Source: Oasisia sp. SBJ-2009 (lineage: Eukaryota > Annelida > Polychaeta > Sabellida > Siboglinidae). From it: a stretch of 64,000 bases of DNA. A model generated the notes under the pieces. The model searched no databases. It was given only the letters and a program-made list of their open reading frames with translations, and was not told where the DNA came from. Shown one piece after another: positions 37,801-49,800 of the stretch (positions are counted from its first letter, which is position 1; each line of letters starts with the position of its first letter). The DNA is taken from contig OZ024858.1 of NCBI GenBank assembly GCA_964017155.1, positions 25,728,687 through 25,792,686 on the forward strand. The letters are read 5' to 3'. The translations under genes were made by a program, and so were the position numbers.

Positions 37801-40800
37801 CTAAGCAACAAAGTTATAATAAAACCTGCGTAATGTACTGGCAGCAAACTAAGCAACAAAGTTATAATAAAACCTGCGTAATGTACTGGCAGCAAACTAA
37901 GCAACAAAGTTATAATAAAACCTGCGTAATGTACTGGCAGCAAACTAAGCAACAAAGTTATAATAAAACCTGCGTAATGTACTGGCAGCAAACTAAGCAA
38001 CAAAGTTATAATAAAACCTGCGTAATGTACTGGCAGCAAACTAAGCAACAAAGTTATAATAAAACCTGCGTAATGTACTGGCAGCAAACTAAGCAACAAA
38101 GTTATAATAAAACCTGTGTAATGTACTGGCAGCAAACTAAGCAACAAAGTTATAATAAAACCTGTGTAATGTACTGGCAGCAAACTAAGCAACAAAGTTA
38201 TAATAAAACCTGTGTAATGTACTGGCAGCAAACTAAGCAACAAAGTTATAATAAAACCTGTGTAATGTACTGGCAGCAAACTAAGCAACAAAGTTATAAT
38301 AAAACCTGTGTAATGTACTGGCAGCAAACTAAGCAACAAAGTTATAATAAAACCTGTGTAATGTACTGGCAGTAAACTAAGCAACAAAGTTATAATAAAA
38401 CCTATGTAGTGTACTAGCAGTAAACCAAGCAACAAAGTTATAATAAAACCTATGTAGTGTACTAGCAGTAAACCAAGCAAAAAACGCTATAATAATGAAA
38501 CCTGTGTAATGTACTGGCTGCAAACTAAGCAACAAAGCGTGTGACAGTCGACCCACTAGGCCTACCTTAGTTGTTCTATGCGCCGCTGTTCCTCCCTCTC
38601 GCGTGCTAATCGTTCCTGTTCCCTTCGCTCCCGCTCCAGACGGATGCGTTCCCTCTCAGCCTCAATCTTCTCCCGCTCCAGTCGCATCTTCTCGAGCCTA
38701 CAGTGGCAGACACAGCTTGTAAGTGGTGGCACACAGACACAGCTTGTAAGTGGTGGCACACAGACACAGCTTGTCAGTGGTGGCACACAGACACAGCTTG
38801 TCAGTGGTGGCACACAGACACAGCTTGTCAGTGGTGGCACACAGACACAGCTTGTCAGTGGTGGCACACAGACACAGCTTGTCAGTGGTGGCACACAGAC
38901 ACAGCTTGTCAATGGTGGCACACAGACACAGCTTGTAAGTGGTGGCACACAGACACAGCTTGTCAATGGTGGCACACAGACACAGCTTGTAAGTGGTGGC
39001 ACACAGACACAGCTTGTCAGTGGTGGCACACAGACACAGCTTGTAAGTGGTGGCACACAGACACAGCTTGTCAGTGGTGGCACACAGACACAGCTTGTCA
39101 GTGGTGGCACACAGACACAGCTTGTCAGTGGTGGCACACAGACACAGCTTGTCAATGGTGGCACACAGACACAGCTTGTAAGTGGTGGCACACAGACACA
39201 GCTTGTCAATGGTGGCACACAGACACAGCTTGTAAGTGGTGGCACACAGACACAGCTTGTACGTGGTGGCACACAGACACAGCTTGTCAGTGGTGGCACA
39301 CAGACACAGCTTGTACGTGGTGGCACACAGACACAGCTTGTCAGTGGTGGCACACAGACACAGCTTGTCAGTGGTGGCACACAGACACAGCTTGTACGTG
39401 GTGGCACACAGACACAGCTTGTCAGTGGTGGCACACAGACACAGCTTGTAAGTGGTGGCACACAGACACAGCTTGTCAATGGTGGCACACAGACACAGCT
39501 TGTACGTGGTGGCACACAGACACAGCTTGTAAGTGGTGGCACACAGACACAGCTTGTACGTGGTGGCACACAGACACAGCTTGTACATGGTGGCACACAG
39601 ACACAGCTTGTCAGTGGTGGCACACAGACACAGCTTGTCAGTGGTGGCACACAGACACAGCTTGTACGTGGTGGCATACATACACAGCTTGTCAGTGGTG
39701 GCACACAGACACAGCTTGTACGTGGTGGCACACAGACACAGCTTGTCAGTGGTGGCACACAGACACAGCTTGTACGTGGTGGCACACAGACACAGCTTGT
39801 CAGTGGTGGCACACAGACACAGCTTGTCAGTGGTGGCACACAGACACAGCTTGTACGTGGTGGCACACAGACACAGCTTGTCAGTGGTGGCACACAGACA
39901 CAGCTTGTAAGTGGTGGCACACAGACACAGCTTGTCAATGGTGGCACACAGACACAGCTTGTACGTGGTGGCACACAGACACAGCTTGTAAGTGGTGGCA
40001 CACAGACACAGCTTGTACGTGGTGGCACACAGACACAGCTTGTACATGGTGGCACACAGACACAGCTTGTCAGTGGTGGCACACAGACACAGCTTGTCAG
40101 TGGTGGCACACAGACACAGCTTGTACGTGGTGGCACACATACACAGCTTGTCAGTGGTGGCACACAGACACAGCTTGTAAGTGGTGGCACACAGACACAG
40201 CTTGTCAATGGTGGCACACAGACACAGCTTGTAAGTGGTGGCACACAGACACAGCTTGTAAGTGGTGGCACAGACACAGCTTGTAAGTGGTGGCACACAG
40301 ACACAGCTTGTACGTGGTGGCACACAGACACAGCTTGTAAGTGGTGGCACACAGACACAGCTTGTACGTGGTGGCACACAGACACAGCTTGTAAGTGGTG
40401 GCACACAGACACAGCTTGTACGTGGTGGCACACAGACACAGCTTGTACGTGGTGGCACACAGACACAGCTTGTAAGTGGTGAAGTCACAGCATAACCACT
40501 TCATCAACACATATTTACATCTATACAATACAAAACATTAAAACCAAAAACTAGCCCGATGTAAGTAAAAGTAATAAATAAAAATTACCAACTGTTGCAG
40601 TTGCAAAAAAGAAGTCACACATGGCAATTTTTTTTGGAAATAATTAACATGTGACTCACTTCGTTGTTGATGCCTTCAGCTACTTCAATATTATTTCTAT
40701 GAATGTTCGTAACAAACCTGAGTCGTTCCTTCTCCCTCGCCAGTCGCACGGCTTCCTCCTTCTGACACCTCTCAATTTCTCTCTGTTTCTCCCTCTCCCG

Positions 40801-43800
40801 TTCTAAATCCCTCGCCTTCCTCCTCTCTTCCTCCCTCATGCGCCGCTCCATCTCCCGCAACCGAGCACGCTGCCTCTCAGTCTAAACAGTGAACACAGGG
40901 AAACAGTGAACACAGGGATATAGTGAAACAACAGCAAGAAAACAAAGTCATACGCTAGTCCCCTGTGACTTATGGTAACATTTTTATCGGCTATGTGCAT
41001 TGCTGCAACTGGCGACAGCAGGAAACGCCAACATATTGTAATGGTGAACATTCTATTCTGTCAGTGGCTTTTATTCTCATTTTTAATCATTACCTATAAC
41101 CATGAGTGAAAACAGATGCACTTTTAACGTCTCTTCAGTTTTCACAATCAATTCACAAAGTACAGACATGACACCGCCTGGCCGTGAACCTCAAACTGTG
41201 ATGTCAGTTACTAGCAGTACAAGGATAAAGTTAGGCACCAACCCGGATCTTCTCAAAGGACAAGATGTCGTCTTTCTTCGTGCTGCTGCCAGTGCTGCTG
41301 CCCCGTGGCTTGCGATCAGCTTCCTTGCTCACAGCTGCACGTGGTGACGGCGTCGTCTTTGTGCCATGACTAGATGAAGACGATGTCGTCTTCTTCACAC
41401 CAACGGTTGCTAAACAGTAACGGTTGCATTTGTAACTATTTGGAGTCCATACCACTGCAGCTGGTCCTAACAGGTGGTTGACAATTAATGTTCGGTATCA
41501 AGTCAAAATAGTATAATTACATGTGTTATTACAAACATTAGCGCATTCACAGAAAAATTGCAGTTTTGTTTATTGATTAATCAAAAAAATTATATGTAGA
41601 AAGTATGTGTTTATGTAGTGCACTGTAAATGTTTGAATAAGGCAATGCCACATGCAATAATGACCTTCTTTTTTTTCAACAGGTTTCTTTGGAGTTGGAG
41701 TTGGTTTGACATCAACCTTCTTGCTCGGGTCCGCCTTCTTGGCCTGACTTGCGGGGTCATTCTTAGCCTGCCACAGAAAACATGCCCCATTTATTGCCTG
41801 CAGATCATGACAATCTGTGAGGCTATGTCTGTAAAACACCCACTGGCCCTGGGTTATGACTAAAATACTTCTACGTATGTACAAGGGAGTAATTACAGGG
41901 TTTATAATTAGTAATTTTATATATAACTTGTTATAATCTCCTCCCCCACTGCATTTTATTTTCTTTAAAAAAAGAAGTCCGAAGAAGACATCTTATAAAA
42001 TGCACACATTCAATTCAATTGAAATAAACATCCAAGACGTAGCACTCACACGTTCAACGCTGATCATTCGTCCATGCAACTCAGTTCGATGCAAATGTTG
42101 GATGCATTTGAACGCTTCGTCTGGTGTCGACATCGTCACGAAGCCATAGCACCGAGACCCAGGACTGCGAGCATTAGTGACAACCTTTGCACCAGCCACC
42201 TAGGGGACAAACAACATTATGTTTAAGAATTGCCAATATTCTTAGTTCTTAGGTGGTTTCCTCCAAACAGCCCAAACTTGGGCTAACGCAGTTCTTTTCT
42301 AGAAATAGTGAGTCTACTACAGGTTACACATTTACCCCCGGTGTGGGATCTTTTACTTCCCCTGGCATAGGCACCAGATAGAAGGGACCACCGGCTTTCA
42401 GTGTCTCTTCCGAAAGACACAGGCAAATGTGGGGTAAACGAAATTGCGTAAGTTTCGGCGGTAGGTGGGATCGAACCACCGTCCCCTCGATTGACAGTCC
42501 GGCGCTCTACCGCGCGACCACCGCACATATATTGCACTAACAATAAAACTAAACACGTCACTGCGTATAATTTCAATTGTAAATATAACAGCGAAACACT
42601 GCCAGGTATACAAGCGTCACTATGCCTCCTATGCTAACTCACTAATTGTCTGAGTTGTCCATGCTTTAACAGTGTACACTAGGCTAGCGCTGTGCCTAAA
42701 ATCTGTTTAGCCAATTTGGCTAAAGGTCAGAAATTTGTTTAGCCAAATGAGATTCTCTTTAGCCATTTTTTTAGATCAATTAAATTACCCGGTTTAAAAG
42801 TGCAAAACAAGACATAATATAATAAAAAATTCTATACAATATCCACAAGAAAAAAATGTCCTATTTTAATTAACTAAACATTTATATATTTAGCTAAACA
42901 TATATAACGCAAACAAACATCCAGTATAATTTAACAGAACATTGTATAACAATAAAATGAAACCTGAACAACTGTTGGGAATTTTGCAAAATATAAAGAA
43001 ACAGCACCTAACACATACTATTAATGTAATAAAATTTACATTACAGGTGTGTATAACATAAATTGAAAGATACACTTTTATAACAAGGTAAAATAATTAA
43101 GAACCACCTACTCTACTCTTGCTGCCCCGCAGTGATTCAAACAGTGTATTGATAATAATTATTACCTATCTTTAAACTTCATTTGACTGCTCAGTAATTG
43201 AATACAGTAATTCACCAAATTAGTTAACTGTGGCTGACTGTAATCCTGGCCTGGGTGACGCAGGCTATATTTAATAAAACACGTTTTTGACATGCATCTT
43301 TCTATCTGTAATGTTTCTGGTGGTGAAACTTGTCAAACATACATGAATTACAATCTATATTGGCATTTTATTGAATAGTTACCAGATGGCACATTGATTA
43401 ATCATTGACAATGCCATGTGACTGCGCCGGCGATACTGAGCGATAATATGGAACCTGTCGGGTACAGCGTTGTACTTGCCTCAAACTTGTAATTAGTGCC
43501 ATCAGGCAGGGCCCCATTGTCTAGTAAACACAATTCTTGATTGATTTAAGCTCCCCTATTGTCTATGAGCATGGCTAAGTGGAGGGATTAGCGACCTATT
43601 GTTTACCCAGCGGGTCACGTTACGCCGACTGGTTATTTGGGTCAGTTGAATGTGCGATCGTTTAGGCAACTTTAACAGAGCTGGGTATTGAATAATGCAG
43701 TCATGTATTGCTGATAACATCAATAATAATGACAGATATAACGTTTCGCCAATTTGGCGAAGAGGTTTAATTTATTTTCGCCAAATAGAAAACCGTTTCG

Positions 43801-46800
43801 CCTATGGCGCAAATGGCGATCGACAGCGCTAGCCTAGGTACAACTGTGATGTAAAATATCATGAAATACACACACACCTTGCCATACTTGCTGAACAGGG
43901 ACTTGAGGTCAGTGGCCCGTGTAGTGGACGACAGACCACTCACCCACAGATTGCGACCTCTCGCACTTGACACTCCTCGGTGAACAGCTGCAAAGCAAGC
44001 ACAAGCATTACAAACATCTGAAACTACAACACAGAAACAAGATGGGCTAACATGACTAACAATGTAGTTTCTACCTAATTAATCTAATTAAAGGAAACTC
44101 AAACCCAATGTATTTCATGAACAACTTATTGCCATTCAAACTATTTGCCATCAGACAGATATTGTTTGATGGCAAACACCATCTAGCATTACTAAGGTGA
44201 TAATGTACTGACTAAAGAATACCATCTGTCCAATTGTTTAGTACAGAACAGTTTAGGTTAAATCTGTTGTTTTGGACGCAGTTTGATTAGATCATCAGAC
44301 AAATACATGACTTGAACACACACCTTTAGAATCCTTTGCTGCAGGTTTTGCATCCTTACTAGGAGTACTGTAAACACAAACATGCACCATGAAGATCCCC
44401 AAGTGGCAGGACATCAATTGTCATTTTCCCTATTACAACCACCATTTTAACTGAGGATATAATAAACATCTTTAAAATAACAATGTAAGCCGCAAATAGT
44501 TTCAAATGTGTAATAATGGGTTAAATACCAATTCCGAGGGCAAGGCTAAATAAGTTCTTATACCTTACTACTTACCGTGCGTAAATGAAGTACAGCCACA
44601 TTAAATAAAAGCATGGTAATCTCACATTTACAATGGGAAATTTTACACAGAATACGACCGAATATCTAAATTACCATTCCAACAACAATACCAACATACT
44701 TTAATTATGTAAACTTCTAACATAATTTACAGTCAATGATGAAGGAATCCTCAAAATAATATTCCAGAAATCCACATTCATTAACTGCTTTGTTAACTAG
44801 AACTGTTATAACAAACTTAACTCACACAATGCATGGAAACAAACGTTTAGTTAGTATCTGTCCCAAAACAACAACACACAAACACCAAACGACTGTATTT
44901 TGGTCGTCTAAATCAGTGGACTTGTCAACATTTCCAGAACCCACCTTTATGAAACTAACCCCGTCTTTATTAAAACTAGAACCATCTTGATCAACGCAGC
45001 AAAAGAAAACGGATGTGAAAAACGCGATGGACATTTCTAGGAAGATTACACCATAATATTCGGTGCGAAGATTCACATGGACCCGTGCTTAAAGGAAGAT
45101 ATGCCTAAAGCACTGGACTGTAAAGGTAGCAAGCCCACTCAATCTGTGGCGACAGCAGCTGCCCACCTTACTACTGGGCTGTACATACAAACCAACCTCT
45201 TTGTTTCCTGCTGGGACAGCTTTGTCCCGTCTCCTTTACCAACTTCAGCCTTTTTCGCGTCTTCCTTGTCTGTCTTGCCATCCTTACTCTTTGCGTCGAC
45301 TCTTGTCGGTGTGCCTGTGCTATCGCCACTTGCGCCGACCGCTGCCCCGCTGCCCGTGGTGGTCGTCCCCTTCTGTGTGGCTCCCTGCCCTGGGTCCACG
45401 CCGGTGCTGCTGCCATCCTTCGCACCGCTCTGGCTTTGTTTCTTCACTATGTCACTGTCGAGTTCATTCAGCGAGTCGTCCACGTGAACAATGAGAGGCA
45501 TGTCAAAGTCGGCCACCTCCGTTGTCTCCATCACCCCATTCTTCTCCACCGAGGGCGATGTCGCTTTACTTCCGGCTTCTTCCTTTTTCGGATCCGACAC
45601 AACTGCGGACACTGGCTTCACGGACTGGGTCTTCTGGGGGGTCTCTACCTTGGCATCTGTCTTTTCTTTAGCGCTGTCTGTCGCAGCTGGTGTGTTGGCG
45701 CATGTCTTGGCTTCTATATAGAAATTTAAGGCAGAAACTTTGAGCACACATTGGGCACACCACGGCTGATATACAAGGATTCTCTCAGCATGCCATAGTT
45801 GGCATGAGAACCACACACACAGACACACATTTGTACATACTGCAGGACACACTAAACACACATACATATATATGTACAAGTAATGCAAATACCCCTAAAC
45901 CTGTTACCCCATATGTTAGCACGTTGTCGTTACTAAACTCCAGCTATCACGTAGATGTTTACAGGAAGCGAAGTAGTATCATCAGAATTCCGCAACATGT
46001 AATGGAAAATCTGTACGCTTCGTTTCTGTTTGCACCAACATTCTTGTATACTCCAGCATTCACGTATCATGCATCAGGGCAAATGTCTCGTAGCTTTGCA
46101 TCGAGAGCCGATTTCAGCCGAGAAGTTGTGAAGATCTCTGTCTTGAACACTGGCTGAAGTCAAGACATCTCTGGTTAGAATCACACAATTTCTTGACTGT
46201 CTCTGATCTGGTACGTTACAACCGGCACAACAAATGTCAGGTGTTCTTCAGATGTCATATAGCAAATGTTATTTTTAAACAACCACGTCAATGTTCGTTG
46301 AACGCTGCAGACGTTGAGTAATTCGAACAAGCCAAATCTTGGTGAATGTAACAATGTCAGCTTGCAGACACAAGTTTTCTTGTCAAATGCGTGCTTAGAA
46401 TGTCCACGGTGACACAGAATGATTACACTCGTTTGTCGACTGTAGTGTGATGTCCCTCTGGTGCAGTCGAGATGATGACGCCACTCTCAGATGTCAACCA
46501 GGAGACCAGTTAAGTATGCAGTCAAATGTTCGCTGTTGGCCGGTGAGATCAGCGAGTGGTGGGTCTTCTGGCAATGTCTGTAGCCCAACAAACTCAACAC
46601 CCAGCTGTTGTTTGTTGGTTACATCTTACAAGTGTCTTTGAAGCAACAGATGTCACGTGAGCAGCTTGCTGACACACAGCAACAAACTGGCGCAGGAAGA
46701 AGAGAATTCGTTGCAGTTATTCTCGGGTAGACAGACGACTTGTGCAATCTTGGTGTGCTAGTGATGTCACATGTAGAGTACAGTTCTGTGTTGCAGCAGG

Positions 46801-49800
46801 TGCGAGATGCGAGTGTTGTTCTCTGTAGCAGTGGTGGTGGTGGTGTTTGCAGAGTCAACTGTACGCAGCATGTGAAGTTGTGGAATGTGCTTGGTCAGTC
46901 TGAGACGGCAGATGCTTGGTCATCAAGCAAGACAAGCAGCAAAATCTTTGTACGACAAATTCAACATTTTATACTTCACATTACACATTATAGAATGGTG
47001 CATGAATAATATTTGTGTGCTGTTTTTGTTATAAGAAAAGGTCCTGTTTGACTGTCTGTCTGCATGTGAGTTTCGCAGTTCCCCTACTTTACCTGAAGCT
47101 TCGGATGCCTTTGTAGTCGTGATTATGTTGGCCGGTTGGCTTTCCGTCTGAAACATTCACCCGTAATGTTTTAATCTGCAACAATGCAATAGGAAAGAAG
47201 CAACCTCCTCGAAAAAGCTGGGAACTGGTTATCAACAAGTTATCTCATATGTTACAGATGTTAAAACAGTACATATGAAGACTAGCCGGAATTTAGGGTA
47301 ATATTCACCCGACTACGTATAACTAGTTTTTAGCCCTTATTATGTCTGTTGACTGACTAGTAGGGAATGTTCCCATGTATTCAAATGAATGACAGGTAGA
47401 ACAGCAGTGAAAGCGTGTTGACAGGCTATGCCTCACCTGATCGGTCAACAGTTTGTTTTCCTGTACTTCTGTCAAACATACAACGTCATCTTCCTCCGCA
47501 AGGTCCAACAAGTCTACTACACCATTCTCATTCTGCACAACCGACACAAAACAGACGTCAGAAAGAAATTACTTTGTTCAATCTTCCTAATGGCCAGATG
47601 TTCTCTTGACATCACAATAAATTAATAGTCTCTCATATAACTGATATATATATATATATTTAGCATCAAGCTACTAGTAAATTTAAATATACACACGTAA
47701 ACTGAATCTTACCATTTAGAACTGTGACTGTATGTGCCATATTATTTATAAATATCAACATAGAAACTTGCACACCATACCTTTTTATCTTCAGAATCTC
47801 CCTGAACCCCATCACCAGACACAAGGTTGTCAATTTCCTCAATCAAGTCAACCTCGCCATCACCATCTTCATCCTCCTCTTCTTCACCATCCTGAAATAT
47901 TCAATGCTTATTGATCACACAGACAGACAGACAGACAGACAGCAGTATGAGGACATAAGACACCACAAGAACACATAGAAGAGCAATAAACTGTCATTTT
48001 AACAAATGTTTTAATAAAATAAAAACAAGAAGTTAATACTTGCTTTTAATTCTCTGCGGGCCCCTAAAACATAAACATAGATATTAATCATTTGCACGAG
48101 TTCACATACAGCAGTTCTGATCATCAACAAACCATGTTACTAATGGACTAAATTAATTGAAGATGGAAGAACTAATTGTCAACAGCAAAATACATAAAAT
48201 GTTGTGACATTGTGTAAACAGTAAACAATATTTCATGCAATCACAAACTGGAACCAACTGACATTATGATACATAATAATCTGATGATGAAATTAAATTA
48301 ATCAACAAACAGTAAAAATTAAACTGATATTGATAAAAAAGCTCCAACCAGATTTCAGGCTTATTTCCATGGAGAAGACAAACAAATTGCCTCATTAGAA
48401 TGGAACTTACTTGCTGGACTTTTCCTACCAGAACTTGGTGCAAGGGTAACCTCTACTTCAAATTGCTCTGGGTCCTTTCCCTCTTCCTCAAGTGCCTAAA
48501 GAAACAAACAAAGACATTAACCCTCTCAAGGCCAGAGTAACGGAAATACATACCCGCTATTGAATCTTACTAAATCGAGATAGTGACATGAAAAAATTAT
48601 TTGCTACACTCAAGTTGCATCAATGCAAATAAATAATCTGTAGTCTGATTCTAATAAACTTTTACATCTGAAACGGGTACCTACATCTGAAGAACTAAAT
48701 CCTGGTGCCAGATGTATAAATTTATGATCCAACTACAAATTATCGGTTTGACAAAAAATAAAATACAGAAGAAAATCAACAATTCAAAAATTACTACTAT
48801 AAAATGCAGAACAAATTATGTCTGGTAAAAATAACTGAATTAATTTGGTGGTTTTCTGAGTGCGTGTATTTTCCAGATTTTATAAAAAATGACATTCTTT
48901 ACAATCGTACCTTTCATACCATTAGAACTAGAAGTTGGTGTACATTCCAAAGCATTCGTTATAAACTCAACTCAAAATGCCATAAAACTGAAGTTCACCA
49001 ATGACAAAGTAGATAATTACAGTGGCTTAAAAACACTACGTCCAGGGCTTGACACTGGCCCGATGCATGTTTTAAATCTGTTGCGCCAGTTCGGGCTACC
49101 AGTTTGTTTTTTAATAACCAACACATTCCCGGAGAGAGCATTCCATCAGAAGACTCATGGCTCATGCCATGGGACAAGCCTGGGGTTAAAGGGGCACTAT
49201 ATGGGATTGAACCTTCCACGCGAAACAGCAAAATTTGGCCGACCCACGAGGAGGCAGCACCATCAGTACCTAAAAATATCTTGTTGAATTTGAATCAAAC
49301 ACGACACTCGCCACTCTTTTCCAATCTATTACAGATGTTTCCACAACTGCACTGTTCAGGATAACTTTTAAAAGCCATGAGTTAAAAAATAGCAACAACA
49401 ATTATCACGCGGGACGCTTGTCTTGTCAGTTGTCGCAGTTTTGTCCACCGCTCGGCTGCGCAACATCATTAACGTCAACAAGATATTTTTAGGTACTGAC
49501 GGTGCTGCCTCTCGCGGGTCGGCCAAATTTTGCCGTTTCGCGTGGAAGGTTCAATCCCATATAGTGCCCCTTTAAATGTCAAACGTAATATGCCTATTTC
49601 ATTTTATTTCACAACAATAATTTGCTTATTGACTAATACATAACATTATATACACTAAAGTACGACAGGGATTTAGCAATGATTGCAAGTTTCAAGAAAT
49701 ACTAGGTTTCATCAGGAATATGCCAAGACGTCGAGAGTCAAGCATCGATTGTGCTGCCGCCTGTTGTTTCTAGCATCCCTTTCTGCGCGGAACGTGGATT

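Noticed and set aside
37320..38480. ORFs of 340 and 386 codons on both strands
   Set aside because: By-products of the 48-bp repeat, whose length is a multiple of 3; the region is a SAFB intron.
38562..40488. ORFs of 527-634 codons on both strands encoding nonapeptide repeats
   Set aside because: By-products of the 27-bp intronic array; only the last 132 bp (38566-38697) are real coding sequence.
42457..42525. tRNA-Asp gene (GTC anticodon position)
   Set aside because: Acceptor and T stems pair but the anticodon stem does not, and a SINE-like body follows; treated as the head of a SINE.
45171..45730. Plus-strand ORFs opposite the large SAFB exon
   Set aside because: Antisense shadows of the low-complexity Ser/Lys/Glu coding exon.
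46447..46960. Possible coding region in a SAFB intron
   Set aside because: Slightly less AT-rich ORFs but no motif and no phase-compatible splice sites.
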